Positions 11,901-22,572 of a stretch of DNA of 64,000 nucleotides are shown here, piece after piece. The translations under genes and the position numbers were made by a program. The stretch is from Melastoma dodecandrum (Eukaryota; Streptophyta; Magnoliopsida; Myrtales; Melastomataceae). The notes beneath the pieces are model-generated. The model was not told the origin of the DNA, did no database searches, and was given only the letters and a program-made list of their open reading frames with translations. Where the stretch lies: the NCBI GenBank assembly GCA_029817715.1, contig JARUPY010000164.1, forward strand, positions 2,911,663 through 2,975,662. The letters are read 5' to 3'. Numbering within the stretch: position 1 is the first letter of the stretch; the number at the start of each line of letters is the position of its first letter.

Positions 11901-12949
11901 AAAAAGATACGTGTCGAATGGCAATGGGGGTGTAACCGAGGGGCTTTGTCAGATTTTCCATGTTGCTAATAACTTTTCCTTGCAGGGGTTGGATGATCTG
12001 CACCCGGTTCAGGTGGTCATTTGTTTTGCCCGAAACGTGTCCAGGGTTTCCGAAGAGAAAGGGAGCCATCATGATAAGCGTACGAGATGTGATTTAACGG
12101 AAAAACAAGGAAAAAGATCTTTATGATATATAGATAGCTCAAATTCTGTTACGCAATTAAACTAACAGGTTAAAAGCTAGAAAGTAAAAGAATATATCAT
12201 TTACATGTGATCCGATTTCGGCATTTGGTCCCGGCGTTGGAGGTGGTGCCACCCACAGAGGGAGAGAGGGATCATTATTAGGGATGGGGAGATGGAGGGT
12301 TACAATAATTAATAAACCACAACATGTAGCATTAAACTGATCACCCCTACTATATATTCCTATATAGTACCCACAAAGCATATACTTTCTCTCTGTTTTT
12401 AATAGAATATTTTTAGGGGGTCCAATCTTTCGATTTATTTCCTGTATGTTCCAGAAGTCTTGAGAATGAAGTATTTGTTTTCTCCTTTTGAGTGGTTACG
12501 ATGATTGTTCGGATGTGCAGCACAGCGACTAGGAAAGGAACATTTCCACCACGGTTAAACACTATCAACATGACTTGTTTCGTTATTGTAAATATATATT
12601 GAGACCCTGTCGAATTCGTATCTCAACGAGATTTCGACCATTATCTTGATGTAATATTTATATATGAGAAAAATAACCGACCGTTTTTCCTTTTTTTTTT
12701 GTGATGAACATATGGAACTTGTTCGTATACTTGGATAGTAAAATCAATAACCTTAATAATTCGTGATTCGGTATAAAAAAAATAGATCTAGCCGGGCTTT
12801 GGGTGTTGGGGGTTTGGCATTTTGATTCCCAGGTGGCTTCCGGGCTTATGTTTATATGGGTTTACGATGAACCATACAAAATCATTCTTCTCTAATTTGT
12901 GCCTATACGATTATAGAATGTTATCATAATGAACGTTCACATACATAAA
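8961..12949. other. Long stretch with no recognisable gene
   Basis: Open frames here stay under about 100 codons and none resembles a known protein. There is a (TA)n run at about 10072-10088 and several homopolymer runs (A, T and G tracts near 9830, 10735, 11115 and 12690). No LTR pair, inverted repeat or RNA gene was found by eye. Confidence 0.5.
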
Positions 12950-13537
12950 CTATACGTGTAACCACCTTTGGACAAAATAAATTATATTCGGAAATAAATC
13001 ATAGATAATTTCCTTCTACATAAGGTTGTAAGTGAAAAAAACCTTCTACGAAATCAAACAATCTCAATAACAATTGGACATCGGTAACAATTGTCACTAA
13101 TTTGATTTGTTTTAATATTAATCTTTTGTTTTGTTTTGTTTTTTCTACGTAACCTTCTATTGATTTATTGCCCAGTTTAGGTTCTGCATGTTAGTTATAA
13201 ATACTCCATCTTCATCGTAAAAAATTGAGTTGTACATTTGATTAACGTGTAAAAAAGAAAAAAAAATAGCATAGAGATCAGAGGACTAAGTGCATTCGTG
13301 TTTTCGTTGCACCATGAGAAGAACATAAGCTACAAAAGGCAACATCATTGTTGAAGTCTCAGTGCTGAAAGTGGTGGGCTCGACGGACTCGACTAGAAGT
13401 TGTGGATAGCGCTGGAGTGATGTAATACATGATCTAGTGGAATTTCTATGGACGTGACAACATATAGTGGGTCAGAGTGCAGAACTGGTTCTCCACGTTA
13501 CAGAATGTGAGGGACTGACCTCCTTTTATAACTACAT
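12950..13537 (+). repeat. Possible copia LTR, left part
   Basis: This stretch ends at the MULE insertion site. It has promoter-like features: TATAAATA at 13196-13203, followed about 100 bases later by a sequence rich in GAAGTC- and GACTCGACTAGAAG-type words like those beyond the MULE at 25200-25400. CCTTCTAC and GGTTCTGC words upstream recall the 6460-7020 array. I infer that it and 25182-25560 are two parts of one LTR split by the MULE, with no second LTR copy to prove it. Confidence 0.35.
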
Positions 13538-13546
13538 TCGGTTGGG
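13538..13546 (+). repeat. Target-site duplication, left copy (9 bp)
   Basis: TCGGTTGGG directly precedes the GGGAGCGG terminus of the MULE and matches TCGGTTGTG after the other end at eight of nine positions. Nine-base duplications are the hallmark of the Mutator superfamily. Confidence 0.85.
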
Positions 13547-14400
13547 GGGAGCGGCTAAAGTCCCGTGCGTGGGACGTCCCGTGAGTTGTACTAAATTCGA
13601 CCCTGATTTAGTACATTGTACTAACAAAAATTAGTACACTTGTTATTACTGACAATGTACTAACTACAGTGTTAGTACATTGTACTAATGTGTACTGTTT
13701 TTGTACTAGTACAGTTAGTACATTGTATTAATGGTTACTGTTTTTGTACTAGTACAGTTAGTACATTGTACTAATGGTCACTATTTTTGTACTAGTACAG
13801 TTAGTACAATGTACAAGTTTTTTTTAGTACATTACAGGTGTACTAATTGGTACGAAACAGTAACAGTGTTTTTTAGTATAATGTACTAATGGCCACTGTT
13901 TTTGTACTAGTAATGGTTAGTACAATGTACAAAACTTTTTTAGTACATTTTTAGTACATTACAGGTGTACTAATTGGTACAAAACAGTAACAGTGATTTT
14001 TAGTACATTGTACTAATGGTTACTGTTTTTGTACTAGTACAGTTAGTACATTGTACTAAATGTTACTGTTTTTGTACTAGTATGCTGGGTACAGTGTACT
14101 AAATGTTACTGTTTTTGTACTAGTACTGGTTAGCACACTGTACTAAAAATCACTGTTACTGTTTTGTACCAATTAGTACACCTGTAATGTACTAAAAATG
14201 TACTAAAAAAGTTTTGTACATTGTACTAACCATTACTAGTACAAAAACAGTGACCATTAGTACATTGTACTAACTGTACTAGTACAAAAACAGTACCCAT
14301 TAGTACATTGTACTAACTGTACTAGTACAAAAACAGTACCCATTAGTACATTGTACTAACACTGTAGTTAGTACAATGTTAGTAATAACAAAACGCAAAA
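13547..14400 (+). repeat. Left terminal region: TIR and GTAC-rich palindromic array
   Basis: The outer 120 or so bases match the reverse complement of the right end, apart from about 17 extra bases (a second GTCCCGTG-type copy) at about 13570-13586. Inside, a unit built on GTACTAATGGTTACTG and TTTTTGTACTAGTACAG repeats several times. Units then reappear in the opposite orientation from about 14142 to 14400, so the left end can fold on itself around a centre near 14075. Such subterminal repeats usually bind transposase in MULEs; here that role is inferred. Confidence 0.85.
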
Positions 14401-15114
14401 TATTTGACGGAACTAATTTCATTGTGTACGTTTTTAGTATATTTCTAACAAAATCGAGCCTAAATTCGAACCCGGCGTCAACGTGAAATTACAATTTTGG
14501 ACAAACCCCCGTTCCCCAAAAGACTTCGTCTGAGTGTTGGTCTTATTCCCAGGTGAGTTTCCCCCGGAAGGTCAGATTCTTCTCTTCGCGTTTCAGTTTG
14601 TTCTCCTCGACCGCGTTACCTCCCTTTGATGCTACTTCAGGAAATCAGGCCAGACAACGAATGTACGTTCATGGGTAGGTACGGGATGGATGGGGCTTCC
14701 AATGGGGTAAATTAGGGTTTACCGATCTGTCGGGCCGTGGTTGCGTGGGGTGTGCTGGTTCGTCGGGGCGGTGGCTGTGGGTATCGTCAGGTGCGGGATC
14801 GTAGTAGGTTCGTACGGGTGAAGTGGTCGGTGAAGTGGTTTCCCGTGGACGTGGGTAATTAGGGCAAGGTCGTTCCCTCGGGGCTTTGGGTGTTTAGGGT
14901 TTAATCGTACACTGTGGGTGTCGTGGGTATTGTGGATGTTCGCTTGGGCGTATTTGGGGCAGCGATTAATCCCATTCTTTGATAGTTGGAATGGATTGGT
15001 GTGGTTTCGTTCGCGTGGGTTTGTTATTATGTTGTTGCTTATGTGTGGGTGTGTTCGCCGTCGGGACGGATTAGAGTATTGATTGATACCCTCGATTGCT
15101 TAGGTATATCAATC
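14401..15114 (+). promoter_or_regulatory. Leader/promoter region of the Ulp-like gene
   Basis: This non-repetitive stretch lies between the left terminal array and the first likely start codon. It is G-rich from about 14690 to 14980 with many GTGGGT words. No clear TATA box was found. An upstream in-frame ATG at 14986 would add 43 mostly hydrophobic residues without resemblance to anything, so I treat it as leader. Confidence 0.4.
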
Positions 15115-18100
15115 ATGGATATGGAGGACATCAACATTCGTGAAGACCAAGAGATGGAAGATTTCAGAGAAGATCCGGCGGATCAGTCAGGCAGTAAACG
15201 GACCAAGTCATCTGGCCTTGAGAAGGTGAATTCCCGGTCGTCCGTCCTGCGTCCGAAGAAGTTGGAGCAATAAGGTTTTATGCTAACTCCATTTGGTATT
15301 GTGGTAGGATTACATATACACACGGTGTAGCCCGAAGAAGTTGTGGGCGCTTTTCAATTCATTCGACGAGGATAGGAAGGCCGTGGTAAGAGAAGTTGGG
15401 TTCGGGGGGCTACTGCACATGGCCAGCCACAACATGAACCACAGAGCGTTGAGGCTCTGCTTGAGGATGTTCGACCCAACGAGACGAGTGATTGTCATAG
15501 ACGACGTGGAACACAAGTTGAGACCTGCAGACGTAGAAGCGATTCTGGGTCTGACTTGTATCGGATCTCCCGTTCCAATGAAAGGCTCACTCGAATGTGT
15601 TCGACCCGAGTTACGGGAGCACATAAAACTTGGGCAGATATCAATGAAGTCTGTCGAGGAGAAGTTGCGCGATCGGCAAGCGACGGATGAACTATTCAAG
15701 GCCGAGCTGGTGCTATTCATCCTGGGGTGCTACCTCTGTCCAGGCACTGCGTTTGACATCCCAAGGGGATATCTACTGTCAACAAGTGACGCGGGATCGA
15801 TTGTGAATTTCGATTGGGCGAGTCACGTGTTGGATACACTGTGCGATTATGTGAGGACGTGGAAATTGAGAAAGGCCGCGCGTTACATAGGCGGATGCGT
15901 ACACCTCCTAATCGTAAGTACTTCTGTTTGTAATGCATTTCCCTCCAAATACATAGGACGCGCAAAATTTGCGATCAACGTTTTTTACCGCTGCGTCATG
16001 TCAAGATGTTTTTCACAACAATGTTTGCAGGTATTTTTTGCCTGCAAGGTCAGTAAACCAGGATCACCGCTTTCAATATCTGGTCGGACGACCCCGTTAT
16101 GTGCTGAGTGGGATGATGCCCGGTTGCACGCATGTTTAAAAATGTCGGACGAAATTTACCTTGAGAAGGTATGATGTGGCATATTGAACTTTCTTTTTGC
16201 CACTGCCAGCTACGAACAATACCTATATTATTCGTACAGAACCAGGTTGAGGGGTGTTCTCAGTCGGGTAACGTTGATGCTCGCACAGTGCCGGATGAGG
16301 TCGACGACATTCAGACGCTGCTACAGAACGTAAAGGTAAAACATAAACTAAGCTCCAACCGATTAAGTTCACATTGATTCAGGAACATGTTAAGCCCCAA
16401 ACGTTGATATTGCTGAAGGGCGTTGATTTCCGTGTACGATTTGTGGAGCACGGCATGGATGACCTAAAGCGGCAAGTACGCACACTGTTACTTGAAGTCA
16501 GAGAGGTCCAGAGCATTGTTCGTGGCCTGGCAGACGCCATAACTACCCGTGGAGCCGCACGTAACGAGAAATCGCCGATGGAAGACGTCGCGGCCCCAGG
16601 TGCTGAATTCTTCAATACCACGGCAGAGGTGGACCGAGCTGTGCCAATTGAGGACAATAAACAACAGGACCCACTGAATGAAGCAGGCCCTTCTGCTGTT
16701 AACAAGAAGAAGGTAGTAGTCGAAGTCGGGTCACTGCTGCAGTCCGAGGGCTTCGACGATTCCCAGCCCACACCTGATATCGGACAGCATTCACCAAAAT
16801 CTAATGAAGGCTCGGAAGCAATGGAAAGAAGGGTGATGGCTGTTCTCGACAAAATGACCCTACTACTGGGACAGCCGCAAGCCAATCCTGGGGCAGGGAA
16901 CGATATCGTCGATTGCTTGTCACAGCCACAGGCAGTCGACGTGTTACAGATGGTGGTGTCACCCGAGGAGCCGCATCACATTAAAGACAGGATCGATGAC
17001 ATACCGGCATCACCACCTGCGCAACACCACGCCGTTAACAAGGTCAGATCACACAGCATTTCAGTTTCGTTGATGTACTTCATTAATTGTTAAACTCGGT
17101 TAATCCGGTTTTTTTATATTGACGTGTTATTGTTTAATACGGTTGTCATAGGAGAGTTTTTCTTCCACCAATCAGGTGAAGAATCCGGATAAAGTTCAGA
17201 CCCGTCGTGCTTCCGCGCGTAAGCCGTCCGTCTACGCGACATCTCCCTTCGTTACGGATAAGGCAGGGCCCCGGCGATCGAAGAGACTTCGTGAGAATAT
17301 TCCGGAGGTATATCATCACTCTTCACCCGTAGGTGTAGGGTGTCGGCGTAGCATTCAGCGATATTAACCAACTAGTCTTACAGAAGTTTGTTAATATGTT
17401 AATTTATAGGACATTGATAAACTAATTCCGGAAGATGTTGATTTAGAAGAGTTGAAATCTTTCAACGTGGGAGATTGGAATTTGTTGTCCTATGCTTCGA
17501 ATGAACTGCTCGATCCCAGGTTGGATTTTCTTGTTATTGCTTGTATTTTATTATGTGCATGAGAGTGTAGGGGTTCGTTATTCCGTCTGCACTGTGATTT
17601 GTATCATGCTATGATATTTATGTTGTTGCAGCGAACTGCTTTGTTTGGGACATTCTGTCAACATTTCAAGGCATGGAATGCTAACTCTGAAACCGAATAG
17701 GTGGATACAGAATGACGTACGAATGTGCTTTACCAGGAAATGCAATGCTTTACTAATTGTCCCTTGCAACGACATTCATAGCGATGATATGTATTGCAGA
17801 TCATCGACTACCACGGGGTCATGTTGAGCAGCGCCCAACCGGACGACGGACCCACGCGATGGTATCTATCTAGCTGGTTGGGGGTATGTCCTAATATTTA
17901 ATCTGAAGTTATCGTCATTGGGCAGAACCTTGCATCCCGTAATTATAGCGCCGCAAAGATGCCAGTGATCACTATCGACGATCGACAGAATCTTCTAAAA
18001 TTGTTCAAGCCCAACATCGGATCCAATGATTGCGTCCAGTTGGTAAGTTAAATGTTTTCATGATGTACCACCAAATTGATCATTCATAGCATTTGTACAT

Positions 18101-18780
18101 ATAGATTTGCTTATAATTTCATTTACAGATATACATACCGGTGTGTCTATCGGAGTCACACTGGTGCCTACAGGTGGTGAACTTTCGCGCAGGCGAAGTA
18201 CTAGTACTTGACACGATGAATAAGGGAGCATCGAACGTCCATGGGAGAATGGACCTGCATGTTCGAGTGCTGACCCTGCTGAAGGTTATTTTGGATGAGA
18301 ATGCCCAGCAATCGAGTGCGCGCACCGTTCCGGACATATGTTCATGGCCCGTTCGTTGCCCGGCTTACATCCCCCAACAGTTCATGTTGGGCAATGTGTA
18401 AGTATTGTTAACCCAAAATAATGAATTATAGACATGAAAACACTGATTTCTTTGTATGTGTTTTAGCGCTGATTGCGGAATTTTCGTCATGAAGTTCATG
18501 TCCATGTCGGACCCAACAGAGGGTCTTCCAGCCGTGGTGAGCTAACGCAACGGCCAAAATATTTGTATAATAGGGACTTCATGTATAAGCATCTGATGAG
18601 AACCATTGCTATTGCGGCTTGCAGCGTGTGCGCGCTTTTAACAGGTTTCGTCTTGCGATAAGTCTGATCAAGTGGCCGGGAAACGGACTGAAGAGCATGG
18701 TGCTGGGTAAGTTGAAGGATCGCCGAAAGCAGAGGGCACGCGCAGCGAAAGGATTACCCCAACCAAGAAAAGCTAGCTAA
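15115..18780 (+). CDS. Ulp1/C48-type cysteine protease, transposon-borne
   Basis: The predicted exons are 15115-15225, 15308-15913, 16031-16168, 16240-16335, 16383-17042, 17176-17307, 17410-17519, 17632-17716, 17800-17883, 17926-18042, 18129-18397, 18467-18536 and 18625-18780. All junctions are GT-AG and in phase, giving 877 residues. Residues 38-285 resemble the N-terminal domain of MULE Ulp-like proteins (CSPKKLWALF, VGFGGLL, LRPADVEAILGL). Residues 318-537 are polar with a probable coiled coil, and RRSKRLRE near 568 looks like a nuclear signal. The C-terminal protease has H724 (SESHWCL), D741 (VLDTM), Q796/Q797 and C806 (DCGIFVMKF), the full C48 set. The tail is basic. Ulp1 enzymes cleave SUMO or similar ubiquitin-like proteins; the substrate here is unknown. 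The gene is tail to tail with the transposase. Confidence 0.88.
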
Positions 18781-18968
18781 TATCTGTCAGTGGCAGTGGT
18801 GTACATTGTAACATTCTGTAAGTAACGGATCATTGACTGCTGCCACAAAAAGGTCAGATGTCCGACAGGTTTTGTTAGTACTGTTCCGTAATGGATCCCG
18901 GATATCAGTAGCACAAAATATTTTTTGTCGTTTAGCACTGTACGGCAGACATTGTAAATACCTGGGGC

Positions 18969-21086
18969 TTACATATTCATCTGCCCGACAACGGACTTTC
19001 CCTCGTCCAGACTGCCTTCTTGCATCGCATTTGCAGTGAACTCCGAAATTGTGTTTAATTTATCAGTTTCCATATTGCAAATACCATATTGATTAAACCT
19101 TGACATAGTCGGCAGTGATTCGCACCCCAGAATCAGCTTCTTTCGTTTACCCTTGTCACCTGGGGACGGACTTGCCTTGCCGTCAGACATCTCCACACTT
19201 TCAAGAGCTACCGTTAATTCTTGTATGGACTTGCGGACTTGCACGTAGGCGGCTTCAGTTTTGCCTCCAAGAAAACATAAATGACGGCACGCCGTCATAA
19301 GAATACATTGTCTAAATTCTTCAGTAGTCGCGTCGTGCCCGGAGCCGCCTGCGATAGAAGAATATGATAATCGTGCTCCCTTTGTCCAACGTTGCAGCAC
19401 GAGCGGCGGTGGGATGGACTTGATGCCTTCGATCTTCATAACGTGGAACATATGTGCGCAAGACAGTCCGTACGTTTCGAAATGTACGCAACTACCGGTC
19501 AACGACGGACGATGTTTGGCTGAATATACTTCAACCCCCAGTGATTCCTCCTCGTAACTTCCCAGCCAATATACTCGATTAATATTTCCATCTATCATAC
19601 CTTCAACAACGAACAATGCTTCCTTGTGGATCTGCAAATAAACCTTACGAAACGATGCTAGAGTGTAGATCCGACTTGCGTCCGCCTCGAGGCTGCGCAA
19701 CATGGTTCGCAATTGATATGCCTTACATGTCGAATTGTAATCCGCCATACTTTCCTTATGGCGCAGGTCTGCGACGGCTCGCTCGTAGTGATGTAAAAAT
19801 TCGTGCACTTTGTGTTTCGTCTTCAGGTACATTTTCATGAATGCGTGCATCCCTTCGCAACGCTGCGTGCTCCTAAGAGTAGCCCAGAAATGTCCTTGAC
19901 AATACGTCATCCACCACATTCGTCTGCTATCGTACAGCTGTTGTAGCCAGCGAATGTTAACCGACCCAGTATTTTTCATCATATCCTCCCACTCTTGCTC
20001 TACCTCATCGATGGACTTCGAATTGTACATGAAGGCAGAGATGCATCGTCTCAGCGTCGGATCATGTACCCTACGGACAATATTGCGACTCATGTGCCAA
20101 AGGCAAAGACGGTGTCTGGCTGTTGGCCACGTTTCTCGTATGGCGGCGATCATCGATCTATCGGCATCGGTGACAACGCTGATAGGTACTTTGGAGCCCA
20201 TAACCTCGCTGTGCGTACATAAAAGCCAGGTGTAATCCTCTACTGACTCATAAGCCATTAAGGCGGCACCAAAGACAATGGTCTGGTGATGGTTGTTGAC
20301 TCCGACGATGACAACCATTTGCATACCATATGCATTCGTCTTGAAGGTTGAATCTAAAGCGACAACGTCTCCGAATGCGTTGTAATCCAACTTAGATTTT
20401 GTGTCTGACCAGTACATACGGACGACTTCGCCGTCCTCAATGGCTGTCACCAATGACATGCCTTGATCGCAACCTTGTCTGGACAGTAGATATGCATATC
20501 CAGCATCAAACATCGAGCAACTTCCAGATCTTTCATCCTTCAGCTTGCGATTGTTCATGTCTTTCATTAAGAAGCCCACCCGTTCGTGCCCTCCAGAAGC
20601 GTAAACCAGCAGACGCATAATGTCGCATTGCTTGAAACCTACGCTTAACATTCGATTCACGGCGGCCATGTCCTCATCAGTCACTGCTCGCCTTTCGCAC
20701 ATGAAACACGATAGAGGGCCAGGCACCAACGCGTGATTGTGAGATAAATTCGCTACTGTGATATACCAACGACCGTTGGTGTCCTTTGCGGTTCTAACCT
20801 CGCAGTGACAGCCTGACCTCATGGACGGCCTCATTCGCGATGACCCGTCAACGGCGGATCTTCTCCTCGGATGGCCTTCTCGCGAGCATACCCAAGTATG
20901 CTTCACGGCCTCGCCACTTCGGCGACGTCGTATGTCGTTTTTCCTCGTAGAGAATCCGTGTACCAGTCTGTACATCCTGAAAATTTGACCAACCTCATCT
21001 GCTTCACCAAAAGTCATCTCCATCATCTTCTCCTCCGACAGTCCCGACACGATCATCAGACAGTCGGCTGTGTCCCCAGCCTCCAT
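18969..21086 (-). CDS. FAR1/FHY3-type MULE transposase
   Basis: This is a single uninterrupted 705-codon frame. Residues 33-120 form a WRKY-GCM1-type zinc DNA-binding domain, with C67, C93/C95 and H116/H118 as likely ligands. Residues 240-370 are the MULE transposase core: D245 in VALDSTFKTN, D307 in VVTDADRSM, the C328/H331 pair in CLWHMSRN, and E361 or E363 before EQEWEDMM. A SWIM-like zinc segment lies at 531-547 (C533, C543, H545), but the first Cys of the usual CxC is Gly531. The C-terminus has a basic KGKRKK patch. It should bind the inverted-repeat ends and catalyse cut-and-paste transposition in the nucleus. The stop is 189 bp beyond that of the convergent protease gene. Domesticated FAR1/FHY3 genes share the fold, but the location inside a TIR element argues for a transposase. 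Confidence 0.93.
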   Translation of the reverse strand: MEAGDTADCLMIVSGLSEEKMMEMTFGEADEVGQIFRMYRLVHGFSTRKNDIRRRRSGEAVKHTWVCSREGHPRRRSAVDGSSRMRPSMRSGCHCEVRTAKDTNGRWYITVANLSHNHALVPGPLSCFMCERRAVTDEDMAAVNRMLSVGFKQCDIMRLLVYASGGHERVGFLMKDMNNRKLKDERSGSCSMFDAGYAYLLSRQGCDQGMSLVTAIEDGEVVRMYWSDTKSKLDYNAFGDVVALDSTFKTNAYGMQMVVIVGVNNHHQTIVFGAALMAYESVEDYTWLLCTHSEVMGSKVPISVVTDADRSMIAAIRETWPTARHRLCLWHMSRNIVRRVHDPTLRRCISAFMYNSKSIDEVEQEWEDMMKNTGSVNIRWLQQLYDSRRMWWMTYCQGHFWATLRSTQRCEGMHAFMKMYLKTKHKVHEFLHHYERAVADLRHKESMADYNSTCKAYQLRTMLRSLEADASRIYTLASFRKVYLQIHKEALFVVEGMIDGNINRVYWLGSYEEESLGVEVYSAKHRPSLTGSCVHFETYGLSCAHMFHVMKIEGIKSIPPPLVLQRWTKGARLSYSSIAGGSGHDATTEEFRQCILMTACRHLCFLGGKTEAAYVQVRKSIQELTVALESVEMSDGKASPSPGDKGKRKKLILGCESLPTMSRFNQYGICNMETDKLNTISEFTANAMQEGSLDEGKSVVGQMNM

Positions 21087-21610
21087 AGTTTCCTACCCAG
21101 AAGGGCTATGGTCACTGACACTGCGAGTAAACAGCGATCAAACCCTTCCGAGCTCACAGTTGGGTATGGGGATTCAGTAAAATATATGAAGTTTCATGGA
21201 CCTACGGAAAGCAGTAAAAGAAAACCTCGTTAAACCCCCAGTTATTTTATTCCATGCATTGTCGCTCAGGTGATCCAATAGGATAACATGATATTAATAT
21301 AACAAAATAAACAACGAATAACCTACCACCGGTTTAGTAGAAGGCATTTAATTCATTGCTCATCATGCTTGCAGGGCCGCCGGTTTGATCTGTGTGCAGG
21401 ACTTATCCGACTGAACATTAATAATCCACCAACCACGGTCAGAGAATTCGAAGCGACATGGAACCGTCGATACTGCTCCCATTAACTTCCCTCAGCCAAC
21501 TCCAATTGTAACACCGATTTCTTCTATCCCACTCACCCTACGGGAACGCGCCCACTAACCCACTTCCACCGAAACACAGACACGGTAACCAAACCCTTAA
21601 GCCTCCCCAG
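21087..21610. promoter_or_regulatory. Divergent intergenic region, transposase and paralog 1
   Basis: These 524 bases separate the start codon of the minus-strand transposase from that of the plus-strand paralog, so promoters for both may lie here. No other coding frame is recognised. No obvious TATA motif decides the start sites; the stretch at 21270-21320 is AT-rich. Confidence 0.45.
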
Positions 21611-22572
21611 ATGAACGGCACTCAGTCGCAGGGTAGCACAATAAACGGCACTACGCCTCTGCGGAACTATGACATCCAGGTATGCTCCGTCCGACCCTTG
21701 CCATGTGAAAAAGCATGTCGTCTGAGATTGGAGATATGGCATGGTACGCGTACACTGCAAGACCGCCCGGGCTACGAGGTTACTTTCGACGTCCGTTTGC
21801 CGACCAACTTCCACGCTCCGTATGGCAACGGACAGTGGGTACGCGATCTACGTGCTACGCTGCTGCACCTGCTAGATAGAGAGCCCCATTTAAGTGAAAC
21901 AAACTGCGATGCCACCTTTGAACGTGTCATCCGTACCATCCACCTGCCGATACTGAAACTGCTGCGTCCGGGCACGAACAAGCTGCTCGTGAGGCTAAAC
22001 AGGTTTCACTACGTTTAGCGACGATGTTCTCCGAAAACAGGATATTCCAGATGCGACTGAAACTTGAGGTGGTCGACAACGTATACGCATGGGAGTTCAT
22101 CTTGAAGGACACTCGGGGTGTCGTCGACCTGGCATTGGCGGAGGGCATCCACGATATGGATATGCACAACGAGCTGTCCTTCCTCATCTGGAGATGCCCG
22201 CCCTTCGCCAAGAACGGCTCCTTCGTCTCCGCGGCGCTGGACCTCTTCTCCCACCAGAAGATCTCCATTGCACTGGTCATCGGTCCCCCTGAGTCCGCGA
22301 TGAACGACCCAAGGAGCATATGCGCGGCCTTTCCATTCGACAGCCTTCACTATTTCAATTCTTGGCGTGGGGGCGTCTTCATCCTGTGGAGGCGGGAGGA
22401 GGTGAGCATCCACTTCTTCGAGGAGCAGAGCGGATCGGCCAGTGCACTTGTTGTGGTACGTGCTCGTATAAATACCTGGACTAAGTTCTCATCAACTTTC
22501 GCACGCACATTCATCATATGCATCGTACTTTCCACGTAGGACTACCCAAAGAACCTGTTATCGGACGTTTAG
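21611..22572 (+). pseudogene. Paralog 1 of unknown MULE gene, frameshifted
   Basis: It encodes a protein closely related to 23179-24124. Shared blocks are PCEKACR, GYEVTFDVRL, LLRPGTN, DTRGVVDLAL, SFVSAALDLF and SIHFFEE. After LLRPGTNKLLVRLNR the frame is lost: between AAACAGG and CGT this copy has eight bases where the intact copy has nine (about 22000-22010). Everything downstream stays open in the shifted frame to the splice donor at 22456. The intron ends at 22539, and a 33-base last exon (DYPKNLLSDV and stop) matches the intact copy. The single 1-bp deletion is therefore the only defect seen. The family is not one I recognise; no signal peptide or membrane segment is evident. Confidence 0.8.

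Noticed and set aside
11294..12381. Cluster of short open frames on both strands
   Set aside because: All are under 100 codons, overlap each other and lack family motifs or coding-like composition.
13600..14400. CRISPR-like array of GTAC repeats
   Set aside because: Units occur in both orientations, spacers are not unique, and the array lies inside a eukaryotic transposon end.
14986..15114. Upstream in-frame ATG for the Ulp-like gene
   Set aside because: It would add 43 mostly hydrophobic residues unlike the family; the ATG at 15115 begins an acidic, protein-like sequence. Transcript ends would settle it.
15310..15720. 136-codon minus-strand open frame
   Set aside because: It is the antisense shadow of exon 2 of the Ulp-like gene, which carries recognisable family motifs.
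16379..16885. 168-codon minus-strand open frame inside the Ulp-like gene
   Set aside because: It lies opposite exon 5 of the protease gene, whose frame and splice sites fit a full-length protein. The antisense frame matches nothing.
21927..22413. Two overlapping minus-strand open frames of about 130 codons
   Set aside because: They are antisense to paralog 1, whose frame is supported by the intact copy at 23179-24124.
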